Below are positions 1-8,285 of a DNA stretch of 40,073 nucleotides, piece after piece. The notes beneath the pieces are model-generated. The model searched no databases. It was not told where the DNA came from and saw nothing but the letters and a program-made list of their open reading frames with translations. The position numbers and the translations under genes are program-made. The first letter of the stretch is position 1, and every line of letters starts with the position of its first letter. The DNA comes from Oscillospiraceae bacterium (GTDB lineage Bacteria; Bacillota; Clostridia; Oscillospirales; SIG627), in NCBI GenBank assembly GCA_015065265.1, contig SVQQ01000014.1, positions 1 through 40,073 of the forward strand. The letters run 5' to 3'.

Positions 1-846
1 GCCAAAAAGAACAAAATGTCCGAAGAAGACGTAGATCTTGAAAACATAGGTATGTCCTTTGTTACAAACGTTTCAAGCGCAGACATTTACGATTATATGT
101 TGCACGTAGCTCTCAACAAAGCGAACCAAGCGGCAGCACGTGCGAGAAAACTTGTTTCAATCAGAAGTTTTTTTGCACATCTAAAGAAAGAGAAACTTAT
201 AAAAGAAAATCCTGCCTCAGACATATCTTCACCTGCAGTTAAACAGGCTTTGCCAAAATATCTTTCCCTTGAAGAATCGCAAAGGCTTCTTGAAGTAATC
301 AAAAACGATACTGCTAATCTCAATAAAGAAAGAGACTACGCTATTGTAGTTTTATTTTTGAACTGCGGTATGCGACTTTCAGAACTTGTAGGAATAAACC
401 TTCACGATATAAACTATACAGAAAATAAACTTACAGTTACTGGCAAAGGAAATAAACAAAGAACAATTTATTTAAATGCGATGTGTATGGACGCTCTAAG
501 TCAGTATATGACAAAAAGAAGAGCTCTTACCTGTAAAGATGCAAACGCATTATTTGTAAGCAGAAACAGTAACAGATTAAGCAACAAAACAGTTCAATGG
601 ACTGTACAAAAGTATTTAAATCTCGCCGGTCTTTCGGGAAAAGGGCTATCAACTCATAAGCTCAGACACACGGCAGCCACTTTGATGTATGGTACAGGCA
701 AAGTGGATATACGAGTACTTAAAGATATTCTAGGACACGAACAGTTAAACACAACTCAGATTTATACTCACGTAAGCGACTCGCAAATGAAACGAGCCAT
801 GGACTTAAATCCTCTGTCGGCAAATGAAAATAACAAAGAGGATTGA
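1..846 (+). CDS. Tyrosine recombinase, XerC/XerD-like (5' partial)
   Basis: Site-specific DNA recombinase of the phage-integrase family. The catalytic set is visible in order: the Arg in the segment NCGMRLSELVGINL, the beta-hairpin Lys in TGKGNKQR, the HKLRH box, the LGHEQLNTTQIYTH box, and within it the Tyr nucleophile. The frame is open to base 1, and the first ATG at 16 falls inside the N-terminal SAM-like core-binding domain. The gene therefore starts upstream and about 20-30 residues are missing compared with a usual 295-305 aa Xer protein. Such proteins resolve chromosome dimers at dif. A mobile-element integrase is less likely because the ordinary GntR gene follows by only 12 bases and no att repeats are seen. 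XerC and XerD cannot be told apart here. Confidence 0.9.
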   Translation, partial: AKKNKMSEEDVDLENIGMSFVTNVSSADIYDYMLHVALNKANQAAARARKLVSIRSFFAHLKKEKLIKENPASDISSPAVKQALPKYLSLEESQRLLEVIKNDTANLNKERDYAIVVLFLNCGMRLSELVGINLHDINYTENKLTVTGKGNKQRTIYLNAMCMDALSQYMTKRRALTCKDANALFVSRNSNRLSNKTVQWTVQKYLNLAGLSGKGLSTHKLRHTAATLMYGTGKVDIRVLKDILGHEQLNTTQIYTHVSDSQMKRAMDLNPLSANENNKED

Positions 847-858
847 GAAAGGAAACTT

Positions 859-1521
859 ATGAAATCTATTATTGAAAACACTTCACATTCTCTTACGATG
901 AGAGTCTTTTCCGAAATAGAACAGGCCATTTTGTCCGGTGCTTATTCTGCCGGAGACCAACTTGTAGAATCTAAAATTTCCCTTGAATTTGGTGTTAGCA
1001 GAACTCCTGTAAGAGAGGCTCTGAAGCAACTTGAACTTGAAGGACTGGTAATGACAATTCCAAACAAGGGGACTTTTGTTGTAGGAATTTCTACAGAGGA
1101 TATTCACGATATTTACACGATACGCGTTGCGGTGGAAGGAATAAGTTCTCAATGGGCGGCGGAAAGAATTTCCGAAGAGCAGATTAAAGAACTTGAAAAC
1201 ATAGTTGAACTACAAGAATTTTACTCGTCAAAGTCTGACATTCTTCAAATTTTACAACTCGACACCAAGTTTCATGAAATAATTTATGATATTTCTGGTA
1301 GCAGAATTTTAAAGCATACACTCGCCTCTTTCCATAATCAATTAAAAAGAGCCCGCGAGTCTTCCCTTTTAACAACGGGAAGGACAATATCTGCAGTAAA
1401 AGAACACCGCGCTATATTCGAGGCAATAGCTTCAAGAAACCCAAAAAAAGCAAAAGAACTTACAGAACTTCACATAATGAACGCAAGAGACAACATTATG
1501 CTTTTACTTAACAAAAAATGA
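859..1521 (+). CDS. GntR-family transcriptional regulator (FadR/FCD subfamily)
   Basis: Cytoplasmic DNA-binding repressor or activator of 220 aa. Residues about 10-75 form a winged helix-turn-helix with the GntR signature (SGAYSAGDQLVE, FGVSRTPVREALKQLELEGL). Residues about 85-215 form an all-helical FCD effector domain containing the Asp/His residues that typically bind a metal (TKFHEII, KEHRAIFEAI, ELHIMNARDNI). FCD proteins usually sense organic acids or sugar acids, but the ligand cannot be read from sequence. The start is supported by a GAAAGGAAAC ribosome binding site. It lies 12 bases after the recombinase gene and is probably co-transcribed. The TGA stop is inside the stem of the terminator that follows. 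Confidence 0.92.
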   Translation: MKSIIENTSHSLTMRVFSEIEQAILSGAYSAGDQLVESKISLEFGVSRTPVREALKQLELEGLVMTIPNKGTFVVGISTEDIHDIYTIRVAVEGISSQWAAERISEEQIKELENIVELQEFYSSKSDILQILQLDTKFHEIIYDISGSRILKHTLASFHNQLKRARESSLLTTGRTISAVKEHRAIFEAIASRNPKKAKELTELHIMNARDNIMLLLNKK

Positions 1522-1545
1522 ACCGCAAGAGCGGTTCATTTTTTT
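1513..1545. terminator. Bidirectional terminator between convergent genes
   Basis: A perfect stem pairs 1513-1526 with 1531-1544 around a 4-nt AAGA loop. The ends are A-rich and T-rich, so it can act on both strands. It holds the GntR stop codon (1519-1521) and abuts the stop of the PFL gene (1544-1546). Confidence 0.85.
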
Positions 1546-2899
1546 AGTTCTTATTTCCGTGTATAGGTGCCGGTATTTTTCCGCCACGACTAATAAACTT
1601 TTGGGCAGAAGAGTTTATTACAGGCATAATTGGTGCTGTACCAAGAAGGCCGCCAAACTCAACCGAGTCCCCTACGTCCTTACCAGGAACAGGAATGACT
1701 CTCACGGCGGTAGTTTTACTGTTGACCATACCAATCGCCATCTCGTCCGCTATCATAGCAGATATTGTAGAAGCATCTGTGTTACCAGGCACTGCAACCA
1801 TATCAATACCTACACTACAAACTGCTGTCATTGCTTCGAGTTTTGAAAGTGTAAGTATTCCCTTTTCGGCACTTTCTATCATTCCTATATCTTCGCTAAC
1901 AGGAATGAAAGCACCCGAGAGACCACCGACTCTTGAACTTGCCATTGTACCACCTTTTTTAACAGCGTCGTTCAAAATAGCAAGTGCTGCGGTAGTTCCG
2001 TGTCCTCCTACGGTTTCAATTCCCATTTCTTCCAAAACGTGTCCTACACTGTCACCAACAACAGGTGTAGGCGCAAGAGAAAGGTCGACGATACCAAATT
2101 CTGCGTTAAGACGCTTTGCGGCTTCGGTTGCAATAAGTTGTCCTACTCTTGTAATCTTGAAAGCGGTTTTCTTTATAATTTCGGCAACTTCGGTAATATC
2201 TGCTGACGGAACGTTTTTTAGCGCTCTATGTACCACACCGGGTCCCGAAACACCAACGTTGATTACTGTGTCCCCTTCCCCTACTCCGTGGAAGGCTCCA
2301 GCCATAAAGGGATTATCTTCAACTGCATTACAGAACGCTACGAATTTTGCACATCCAAAACCGTCTCTATCAGAGGTAAGTTCTGCGGTTTTCTTAATAA
2401 TCTCTCCAAGGAGTTTAATAGCGTCAAGGTTAATACCTGAACGGGTTGAACCTACGTTTACGGAAGAGCAAAGTTTGTCAGTGGTTGCAAGAACTTCGGG
2501 GATGCTATTTATAAATGACTTTTCTGACTCTGTCATGGATTTATGTACAAGTGCAGAATAACCGCCAAGGAAGTCGACGCCAACGGTTTTTGCGGCTTTA
2601 TCCAGTGCACGTGCAAGGACAATTTCTTCACCTATAAAATTGGAAGTTAACATACTTGCGGGTGTTATGGAAATCCTTTTATTTACAATGGGAACTCCAT
2701 ACATCTGAGAGAGTTCTTCTCCAACTTTAACTATGTTTTCCGCTCTTTTACAAATGATGTCATATACGGCGTCTGCCGTCTTTTGAGAAGTTTCTTTTAT
2801 GCAACCCAAAAGAGAAATGCCCATGGTTATTGTACGAACATCGAAATGCTCTTGTTTTACCATATTTATAGTTTCAAGAATCTCGTTACTGTTAATCAT
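1544..2899 (-). CDS. PFL family protein (UPF0210/DUF711)
   Basis: A 451-aa cytoplasmic protein of the UPF0210 family. Its fold is related to pyruvate formate-lyase/glycyl-radical enzymes, but no radical chemistry has been shown. Family hallmarks are the N-terminal segment around [10 protein letters not shown], the glycine-rich [13 protein letters not shown], and the C-terminal stretch with [17 protein letters not shown] residues. Length matches the family (about 450 aa). It follows the ACT gene by 9 bases, with a GAGGAT ribosome binding site beginning right at the upstream stop. This ACT-PFL pairing is widespread in Firmicutes and Archaea, which suggests an amino-acid-sensing or regulatory partner. 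The molecular function is unknown. Confidence 0.88.
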   Translation of the reverse strand: MINSNEILETINMVKQEHFDVRTITMGISLLGCIKETSQKTADAVYDIICKRAENIVKVGEELSQMYGVPIVNKRISITPASMLTSNFIGEEIVLARALDKAAKTVGVDFLGGYSALVHKSMTESEKSFINSIPEVLATTDKLCSSVNVGSTRSGINLDAIKLLGEIIKKTAELTSDRDGFGCAKFVAFCNAVEDNPFMAGAFHGVGEGDTVINVGVSGPGVVHRALKNVPSADITEVAEIIKKTAFKITRVGQLIATEAAKRLNAEFGIVDLSLAPTPVVGDSVGHVLEEMGIETVGGHGTTAALAILNDAVKKGGTMASSRVGGLSGAFIPVSEDIGMIESAEKGILTLSKLEAMTAVCSVGIDMVAVPGNTDASTISAMIADEMAIGMVNSKTTAVRVIPVPGKDVGDSVEFGGLLGTAPIMPVINSSAQKFISRGGKIPAPIHGNKN

Positions 2900-2908
2900 A
2901 ATATCCTC

Positions 2909-3178
2909 TTAAATTTTGTGCATTGAATTAAAAATGTCTTCGTGCTGAACGTATATATCAACACCAATACTGTTACCAAGTTCTTTTAACTCTGAAACAA
3001 ATTTTGTAAAGTCAAGTTTGGTGTTAGAAATGTCTACAAGCATTACCATTGTAAAATACTCCTGCATTATAGTTTGCGAAATATCTTCAATGTTAACGTC
3101 ATTTTCTGCAAGTTTGGTACTTACTTTTGCAATAATTCCAGACTTGTCTTTTCCAATTACAGTGATAATTGCTTTCAT
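2909..3178 (-). CDS. ACT domain protein (UPF0237, GcvR-like)
   Basis: A single ACT domain of 89 aa, a small ligand-binding regulatory fold that usually binds amino acids. The N-terminus MKAIITVIGKDKSGIIAKV is the typical first strand and glycine-rich loop of UPF0237 proteins. The start at 3178 is chosen over an upstream in-frame start at 3289 for two reasons: GGAAGG lies just upstream of it, and the longer form would add residues unlike any ACT protein and overlap the neighbouring gene. It is co-transcribed with the PFL gene and probably regulates it. A promoter is visible at 3210-3238. Confidence 0.88.
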   Translation of the reverse strand: MKAIITVIGKDKSGIIAKVSTKLAENDVNIEDISQTIMQEYFTMVMLVDISNTKLDFTKFVSELKELGNSIGVDIYVQHEDIFNSMHKI

Positions 3179-3209
3179 TTTAAAATTCCTTCCAATGTTA
3201 ATTTGATTT

Positions 3210-3238
3210 ATTTTATCACAAAAACATATAAAATGCAA
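3210..3238 (-). promoter_or_regulatory. Promoter for the ACT-PFL operon
   Basis: On the minus strand TTGCAT is followed after exactly 17 bases by TAAAAT, ending about 30 bases upstream of the ACT start codon. Sigma-A type, by pattern only. Confidence 0.55.
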
Positions 3239-3248
3239 CAACAATGGG

Positions 3249-3950
3249 TTAATTAAAAATAAAATCGTAAATTTTGTGAAGCGTTTCAATTGTGTTCTTT
3301 TTGTAATCTTCTATTTTGAATTTTCTCTTTCCGTGTTCAGAACAAATCAAAATCGCAGAACGATTTATAAACACCTTACAATCTTTTATTTCAATACCGT
3401 CAATAGCGCCTGAGAGCACGTCCATAATGCCAAGATATAGTTTAAATTCGTCGTTGTTTCTTATATAAAGTTCATTTACGAATTTGCAATTTTTAAGCAA
3501 AAAGTGACTTGTCATTTCACAGGCTTTGGGTGCAAGTTCACGCGCTTTTAACGGATGTGGCAGTGTTTCCCATCTGTCAATTTCAAATCTGTAATAATAG
3601 TCGTCGGGCGAATAGGAAGCATTCAATTCTTTTATGTCACGCCTTTTTATTCTAACGTAAGAAATGACTTTTCCGTAATGAATTACTCCCGGAGAGTCAG
3701 ACATAAAGTTATTTTTAGAGCGATAAAGGGCTACGTATTCTACTTTGTCGGGTGATGCAACTTTATATTCAGGTACATGATAAAATCTGTGATTTACGTT
3801 AACGTCGTATTGCTGACGCGACTTAACCGATCCTAAAAGAGTGTTTCTATTTGAAATGTCAGCCCCTCTGACGTTTATCTCATATTCATCAAGGATATCA
3901 AAAAACACTATTTGTCTTTTCTTAAATAAAGAAGTAAAAAAGTTTTTCAT
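3249..3950 (-). CDS. Hypothetical protein, unrecognised family
   Basis: A 233-aa soluble protein with no signal peptide or membrane segment. The basic N-terminus (MKNFFTSLFKKRQIVFFDIL) is followed by a mixed alpha/beta pattern. A conserved-looking core reads VEYVALYRSKNNF, then GVIHYGKVISYVRIKRRDI, then YYRFEIDRWETL. The strand-rich core and the many charged residues recall small nuclease or nucleic-acid-binding domains of defence-type genes, but I cannot name a family and see no complete catalytic motif. It stands alone between the ACT-PFL operon and the terminator of the decarboxylase operon and has its own candidate promoter. The ribosome binding site is weak (AAAGG about 11 bases from the ATG). 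Confidence 0.7.
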   Translation of the reverse strand: MKNFFTSLFKKRQIVFFDILDEYEINVRGADISNRNTLLGSVKSRQQYDVNVNHRFYHVPEYKVASPDKVEYVALYRSKNNFMSDSPGVIHYGKVISYVRIKRRDIKELNASYSPDDYYYRFEIDRWETLPHPLKARELAPKACEMTSHFLLKNCKFVNELYIRNNDEFKLYLGIMDVLSGAIDGIEIKDCKVFINRSAILICSEHGKRKFKIEDYKKNTIETLHKIYDFIFN

Positions 3951-3984
3951 TGATTACAAAACCTTTATAGTATTTATTTACTTA

Positions 3985-4013
3985 AGTGTATCACAATAAA
4001 AGAAAATAATCAA
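3985..4013 (-). promoter_or_regulatory. Candidate promoter of the hypothetical gene
   Basis: On the minus strand TTGATT, a 17-base spacer and TACACT lie 35-60 bases upstream of the 3950 start. An alternative pair overlaps it (TTGTGA, 18 bases, TACTAT). Confidence 0.4.
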
Positions 4014-4029
4014 CAAATTCCTAAAAATT

Positions 4030-4056
4030 TCGACAGGCTTTTAATAAGCCTGTCGA
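4030..4056 (-). terminator. Terminator of the decarboxylase operon
   Basis: An 11-bp perfect stem (4030-4040 with 4046-4056) with loop TTAAT lies just after the alpha-subunit stop. On the minus strand it is followed by an AAATTTTTAG tract. Confidence 0.85.
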
Positions 4057-4061
4057 GCATT

Positions 4062-5462
4062 TTAAGTTAAATCTTCAACTATAATTGTTCTTACTGCATT
4101 GGGGTCGGATTCTAATTTTGCCTTTTCGCGATTTTCTACAAATTTAGTGTAAACCTGTGGGAACAGTGCATAACTGAGCACATCTTCTTCGCATTTTACA
4201 ATGTCCTTCGCTTCTTCACGATATTTTTCGAGTTCAGGCTCAATAAGGTCTGCGGGTCTTACTGTGATAACTTCTGCTTCACCAATCGCCTTCTTTCTTA
4301 CCTCTTCGTTTACAGGGGCAGGAAGTTGACCGTATTCACCTCTAAGAAGACCCTTGGACTCTTTTGTTATCATCTTGTATCTTTCGCCTTGAAGAACGTT
4401 GAGAACAGCCTGTGTACCAACAATCTGGCTTGTAGGAGTAACAAGAGGAGGATAACCAAAATCTTTTCTTACTCTGGGGATTTCTTCTAACACTTCATAA
4501 TACTTGTCGGAAGCATTAGCCTGTTTAAGTTGTGAAATAAGATTAGAAAGCATTCCACCGGGAACCTGATAAAGAAGTGTATTGGTATCTACGTTAAGCA
4601 CCTTAGGGTCAAGACTTCCCTGTTCTTTAAGTTTTGATGCAATAGAACGGAAATGAACTGCAGCATCACTAAGAAGTTTAAGGTCGAGTCCCGTATCTCT
4701 GTCTGTGCCTTTAAGCGTAGCTACAAGTGATTCAGTTGTAGGCTGAGAGGTTCCGTTACTCAGAGGAGAGAGTGCACAGTCGACGATATCTACACCTGCC
4801 CAGATTGCCATAAGGTTTGTCATATCACCTGTTCCTGAGGTGTTATGTGTGTGCAAGTGAATAGGTGCTGAAACTTTTTCTTTAAGTTTCTTTACAAGGC
4901 TATATGCATCCATAGGAAGAAGAAGGTTTGCCATATCCTTTATACAGATACTATCGGCGCCCATTTCTTCAAGTTTCATTGCAAGTGTAACGAAATAGTC
5001 TTCGTTATGAACAGGGCTTGTGGTATAACTGAGAGCCGCTTCACAATGACCGCCATACGCCTTAATGGACTTAATCGCCCTTTCAAGATTTCGTGTATCG
5101 TTGAGAGCGTCAAACACTCTTACAACGTCAATTCCGTTTTCAATAGACTTGCGACAAAATGCGTCAACTACGTCGTCGGCATAATGCTTATATCCGAGAA
5201 TATTCTGTCCTCTGAAAAGCATTTGAAGTTTAGTGTTTGGCATTGCTTTTTTAAGAGCGCGAAGACGTTCCCAAGGGTCTTCGTTCAAGAAACGCATACA
5301 AGAGTCAAAGGTTGCGCCTCCCCAACATTCAAGAGACCAATACCCGATTTTGTCAAGCGCTTCGCAGGCAGGTAGCATATCTTCCGTTTTCATACGAGTT
5401 GCAGCCTGAGACTGATGAGCATCACGGAGAATTGTATCAGTTATATATAGTTTCTTTTCCAT
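4062..5462 (-). CDS. oadA: Oxaloacetate decarboxylase alpha / carboxyltransferase subunit
   Basis: Carboxyltransferase of a biotin-dependent Na+-pumping decarboxylase. It moves the carboxyl group of oxaloacetate to biotin, leaving pyruvate. The 466 aa contain the HMGL-like TIM barrel (about 1-290), with TDTILRDAHQSQ at residues 8-19, the metal and carbamylated-Lys region KDMANLL, and HLHTHNTSGTGD supplying the metal-binding His pair. The PYC/OADA conserved domain follows. It ends without a biotinyl domain, which is encoded separately at 6768. It is last in a three-gene operon, 19 bases after the beta subunit, with an AAAGGAG site. The 5S subunit of transcarboxylase and pyruvate carboxylase subunit B are very similar; the adjacent beta-subunit gene favours the decarboxylase pump. 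Confidence 0.9.
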   Translation of the reverse strand: MEKKLYITDTILRDAHQSQAATRMKTEDMLPACEALDKIGYWSLECWGGATFDSCMRFLNEDPWERLRALKKAMPNTKLQMLFRGQNILGYKHYADDVVDAFCRKSIENGIDVVRVFDALNDTRNLERAIKSIKAYGGHCEAALSYTTSPVHNEDYFVTLAMKLEEMGADSICIKDMANLLLPMDAYSLVKKLKEKVSAPIHLHTHNTSGTGDMTNLMAIWAGVDIVDCALSPLSNGTSQPTTESLVATLKGTDRDTGLDLKLLSDAAVHFRSIASKLKEQGSLDPKVLNVDTNTLLYQVPGGMLSNLISQLKQANASDKYYEVLEEIPRVRKDFGYPPLVTPTSQIVGTQAVLNVLQGERYKMITKESKGLLRGEYGQLPAPVNEEVRKKAIGEAEVITVRPADLIEPELEKYREEAKDIVKCEEDVLSYALFPQVYTKFVENREKAKLESDPNAVRTIIVEDLT

Positions 5463-5480
5463 AATTTAATCTCCTTTAAA

Positions 5481-6746
5481 TTAACCGAATAAAGCGATTA
5501 GCACACCTGCGGCAATTGCTGAACCTATTACACCCGCAACGTTGGGACCCATAGCGTGCATAAGCAAGAAGTTCGAAGGATTTTCCTTTTGACCAACTAC
5601 CTGTGATACACGTGCAGCCATCGGAACTGCGGATACGCCTGCAGAACCGATAAGGGGATTTATTTTATTTTTCGTAAAGAGGTTCATAAATTTAGCAAGA
5701 AGTACTCCACCCGCGGTACCAAGTCCGAATGCTACGATACCAAGGGCTATAATCATAAGAGTTCTAACACTAAGGAAAGTAGTAGCAGTTGCAGTTGCAC
5801 CAACCGTAACACCGAGGAAAATAGTCACGATATTCATAAGTTCATTCTGTGCTGTTTTGTTTAAACGTTCAACTACACCGCATTCACGGAAAATGTTACC
5901 TAACATAAGAGAGCCCACAAGGGGTGCTGCCGAAGGAACAATCATTGCAACAACGAGCGTTACAAGAAATGGAAAAATAATCTTTTCCTTTTTAGAAACG
6001 GTGCGGAGTTCTGTCATTACGATAGAGCGTTCTGCTTTTGTTGTGAGCGCCTTCATAATAGGCGGTTGAATAACAGGCACTAACGCCATATAAGAATATG
6101 CCGCCACCGCTATAGGTCCAAGAAGATGAGGAGCCAGTTTGGACGTTACAAAAATCGCAGTAGGTCCGTCTGCGCCTCCAATTATACCTATTGATGCGGC
6201 TTCAGCAGGAACAAAGCCAAGCAAACTTGCACCTAAATATGTAGCAAAAATGCCAAGTTGCGCTGCAGCGCCAAGCAAAAGACTCTTAGGGTTTGCGATA
6301 AGTGGACCGAAATCCGTCATAGCACCAACGCCCATAAAAATCAGACAAGGATAAATTCCGAGTTTTACACCAAGATAGAGATAATCCAGAAGCCCTGCTG
6401 AAACTGTAGTGCCGATAAGTTCTTTTGTTGCTATATCCGCACTTACACCACTATTTATAAGTTCGTTAATGAATTCCTCTGTTACTACACCGCCACCAAA
6501 AAGTTCCCAGTGAACGTGACCGCCTGCAAAAAGAATCTCGTGAAACATTTCTGCGCCAGGCAAGTTAGTTAAGAACATTCCGAAGGCAATGGGTAACAAA
6601 AGCATGGGCTCGAATTTCTTAACAATAGCAAGGAATGCCAAAAAGAAAGAAATCGCAATCATTACAAGTGACAACAAATTGTCGCCAGTCATATAAAAGC
6701 CAGTTTGCTTTAAGAAACTCAGTATAGAATCAAGATAAGCATCCAT
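5481..6746 (-). CDS. oadB: Na+-translocating decarboxylase beta subunit
   Basis: Integral membrane subunit of 421 aa (OadB/MmdB/GcdB family). It decarboxylates carboxybiotin and exports Na+. About ten hydrophobic segments are visible, with the hallmark GIIGGADGPTAIF region, whose Asp is essential for Na+ translocation in characterised homologues, and a C-terminal segment HAMGPNVAGVIGSA. The N-terminus has an extra membrane helix region (about residues 20-75), as in many clostridial forms. The GGAGG ribosome binding site is clear. It lies between the biotin carrier and alpha subunit genes. Substrate specificity is set by the alpha subunit, not by this protein. Confidence 0.93.
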   Translation of the reverse strand: MDAYLDSILSFLKQTGFYMTGDNLLSLVMIAISFFLAFLAIVKKFEPMLLLPIAFGMFLTNLPGAEMFHEILFAGGHVHWELFGGGVVTEEFINELINSGVSADIATKELIGTTVSAGLLDYLYLGVKLGIYPCLIFMGVGAMTDFGPLIANPKSLLLGAAAQLGIFATYLGASLLGFVPAEAASIGIIGGADGPTAIFVTSKLAPHLLGPIAVAAYSYMALVPVIQPPIMKALTTKAERSIVMTELRTVSKKEKIIFPFLVTLVVAMIVPSAAPLVGSLMLGNIFRECGVVERLNKTAQNELMNIVTIFLGVTVGATATATTFLSVRTLMIIALGIVAFGLGTAGGVLLAKFMNLFTKNKINPLIGSAGVSAVPMAARVSQVVGQKENPSNFLLMHAMGPNVAGVIGSAIAAGVLIALFG

Positions 6747-6767
6747 TGAGAAAAGTCCTCCAACAAG

Positions 6768-7118
6768 TTATGCTATTGTGCAAAGAGGAGCGCCCGATTC
6801 AACGGCCTGTCCTTTAGTAACGTTAACTGATTGAACAGTTCCGTCAGCAGGAGCCAAAATTTCATTCTCCATTTTCATAGCTTCAAGAATGAAGAGAACA
6901 TCACCGTTCTTAACAGCTTGACCTGCCTGTACTCTTACGTCAAGTATTGTACCGGGCATAGGAGCATTAATAGCCTGAGTGCCATTTGATACGGGTGCAG
7001 GAGCTACTGCGGGAGCCTGTACGGGAGCTGGAGCAGTTTTTGCCGCTGTTTCAGAGTCCATTGCTTCAAGTTCAACCTCGTAAGATACACCGTTTACTAA
7101 TACACGATATTTTTTCAT
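6768..7118 (-). CDS. Biotin carboxyl carrier protein of the decarboxylase
   Basis: A 116-aa swinging-arm protein that carries carboxybiotin between the alpha and beta subunits. The N-terminus MKKYRVLVNGVSYEVELE is the usual start of OadC/GcdC/MmdC-type carriers. Residues about 27-50 are a flexible Pro/Ala linker, and residues 51-116 are the biotinyl domain with the biotinylation motif EAMKMEN. It is the first gene of the oad operon, with a GAGGTG site. It faces the response-regulator gene across a 150-base divergent spacer. No biotin carboxylase gene is nearby, as expected for a decarboxylase. Confidence 0.93.
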   Translation of the reverse strand: MKKYRVLVNGVSYEVELEAMDSETAAKTAPAPVQAPAVAPAPVSNGTQAINAPMPGTILDVRVQAGQAVKNGDVLFILEAMKMENEILAPADGTVQSVNVTKGQAVESGAPLCTIA

Positions 7119-7164
7119 AATTACACCTCATATATATTTTTTATTTTAATGACAAGTTAATTTT

Positions 7165-7182
7165 ATGAAATAAAAATTTCAT
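7165..7182. repeat. 7-bp palindrome in the divergent oad/regulator spacer
   Basis: ATGAAAT-AAAA-ATTTCAT, a perfect inverted repeat, lies between the two divergent genes and about 7 bases upstream of the regulator's -35 box. It could be an operator or chance in AT-rich DNA. Confidence 0.35.
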
Positions 7183-7188
7183 ACTCTA

Positions 7189-7217
7189 TTGCTTTATTAA
7201 AAGAAATGTGGTAAAAT
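7189..7217 (+). promoter_or_regulatory. Promoter of the response regulator
   Basis: TTGCTT, a 17-base spacer and TAAAAT lie about 50 bases upstream of the ATG at 7269. Confidence 0.55.
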
Positions 7218-7268
7218 TTTTGTAATGTTCACATTATTTTTTTAGGCAAAAAAATTAAGGAGTTTAAA

Positions 7269-7964
7269 ATGTTTGAAAAATCACACGTTCTGATTATCGA
7301 AGACGAAATCAAAACTGTTAACTTTATGTCAATGGCTTTACGCGCAAAAGACTATAAAGTAACAAGCGCACAAACAGGACAAGCTGGAATTTTAAGTTTC
7401 TGTACAAACAATCCTGACATTATCCTTTTGGATTTAGGCCTTCCCGATATGGATGGAATGAAAATAATAGAAGAAGTAAGAAAAGTGTCAAACATTCCGA
7501 TAATGGTCGTTTCAGGTAGAAAGATTGAGTCCGACATAATTTCAGCACTCGATGCAGGTGCAAACGACTATATGACAAAACCGTTCGGTATGGGAGAATT
7601 ACTTGCCAGAGTCAGAGTTATGGAACGTTATATAACAAAAGAAAATATAACAAAACCTAATTCAATTATGCAATTCGGCGACCTGACTATAGACACCGAA
7701 AGGCGCAGAATATACGTAGATAACAATGACGTGCATCTGACACCTTTGGAATATAAATTCCTTGTTCTTCTTGCTTCAAACCCAGGAAAAGTGATAACAC
7801 ATCAGCAAATTTCAAAAGACGTTTGGGGTTACAGAGAAAAAGGAGAAGCTAAAAGCATCAGAGTGTGTATGGCAAGTTTAAGAAAGAAAATAAACGACAT
7901 CGGAAGCGAACCAAAATACATATTTACGGAAATAGGTGTCGGATACAGATTTACCGATAAATAA
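7269..7964 (+). CDS. OmpR/KdpE-type response regulator (orphan)
   Basis: A 231-aa two-component regulator. The receiver domain (about 1-120) has the acidic pair E11/D12, phospho-acceptor D55 (IILLDLGLPDMDG), switch residue S82 and Lys104 in the motif TKPFG. The C-terminal winged helix (about 133-230) is of the OmpR type (LTPLEYKFLVLLASNPGKVI, IGVGYRF). The closest general resemblance is KdpE, but no kdp genes and no histidine kinase are in the window. It sits between the oad operon, which it faces divergently, and the detached gamma-subunit gene, so control of the Na+ pump is a reasonable guess. The ribosome binding site AAGGAG is strong. Confidence 0.92.
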   Translation: MFEKSHVLIIEDEIKTVNFMSMALRAKDYKVTSAQTGQAGILSFCTNNPDIILLDLGLPDMDGMKIIEEVRKVSNIPIMVVSGRKIESDIISALDAGANDYMTKPFGMGELLARVRVMERYITKENITKPNSIMQFGDLTIDTERRRIYVDNNDVHLTPLEYKFLVLLASNPGKVITHQQISKDVWGYREKGEAKSIRVCMASLRKKINDIGSEPKYIFTEIGVGYRFTDK

Positions 7965-7991
7965 ATTATTATCTCAAGAAAAAGCCAATCT

Positions 7992-8021
7992 TTGACATTT
8001 TATAATATTTGATTATATTAT
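7992..8021 (+). promoter_or_regulatory. Candidate promoter upstream of gamma subunit
   Basis: Perfect TTGACA at 7992-7997, an 18-base spacer, then TATTAT at 8016-8021. A transcript from here would carry about 255 bases of leader before the GTG start at 8286. Confidence 0.5.
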
Positions 8022-8062
8022 ACAACACAATATATAAATTTAGGATTTACAAAATCCGCACA

Positions 8063-8091
8063 ACGTTAAAAATGTGCTATATTTTTAACGT
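8063..8091. repeat. 11-bp inverted repeat in the spacer
   Basis: ACGTTAAAAAT, a 7-nt loop, then ATTTTTAACGT. It could end transcripts of the response regulator or be a leader stem. The downstream tract (AATTCTTTACAATTTT) is only moderately T-rich. Confidence 0.5.
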
Positions 8092-8285
8092 AATTCTTTA
8101 CAATTTTATAACACGATTGGTTTTTTGTGATAGAAACATTTATTTGCTATTGTGTTTTAAACGTGTTATTGAAAATTACGAGCGTTTTTACACATTACTA
8201 ACACAGTGATAAAACTTTAAACCCTATTTTTATACAAATTATATTATAATATTTCAAGAAATAATTCTTATGGAGGTATCTTTTT

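Larger units (their letters stand above)
7965..8285 (+). other. 321-base non-coding spacer, AT-rich and structured
   Basis: No credible gene lies here; a 66-codon frame lacks a ribosome binding site and has a low-complexity composition. The stretch holds a TTGACA-type promoter (7992-8021), an 11-bp hairpin (8063-8091), an 8-bp inverted pair (8108-8115 with 8162-8169), three copies of TAACAC/GTGTTA (near 8110, 8164 and 8199), and a second TATAAT box at 8245-8250 with no good -35. It may be a long leader for the gamma-subunit gene or a small RNA. I cannot match a known riboswitch. Confidence 0.5.

Noticed and set aside
1..846. Integrase of a mobile element at the window start
   Set aside because: No att repeats, tRNA gene, transposase or phage genes are nearby, and the following genes look like ordinary chromosome.
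1695..2561. 288-codon frame antisense to the PFL gene
   Set aside because: It is the shadow of a well-supported gene. Its Ser/Ala/Pro-rich product resembles no protein, and it has no ribosome binding site.
4062..7118. Methylmalonyl-CoA or glutaconyl-CoA decarboxylase instead of oxaloacetate type
   Set aside because: The alpha subunit is an HMGL/5S-type carboxyltransferase acting on keto acids, not the acyl-CoA carboxyltransferase of those pumps.
8009..8209. 66-codon frame in the spacer before the gamma subunit
   Set aside because: It starts with TTG without a ribosome binding site, has a low-complexity Ile/Tyr/Phe composition typical of AT-rich DNA, and overlaps the hairpins.
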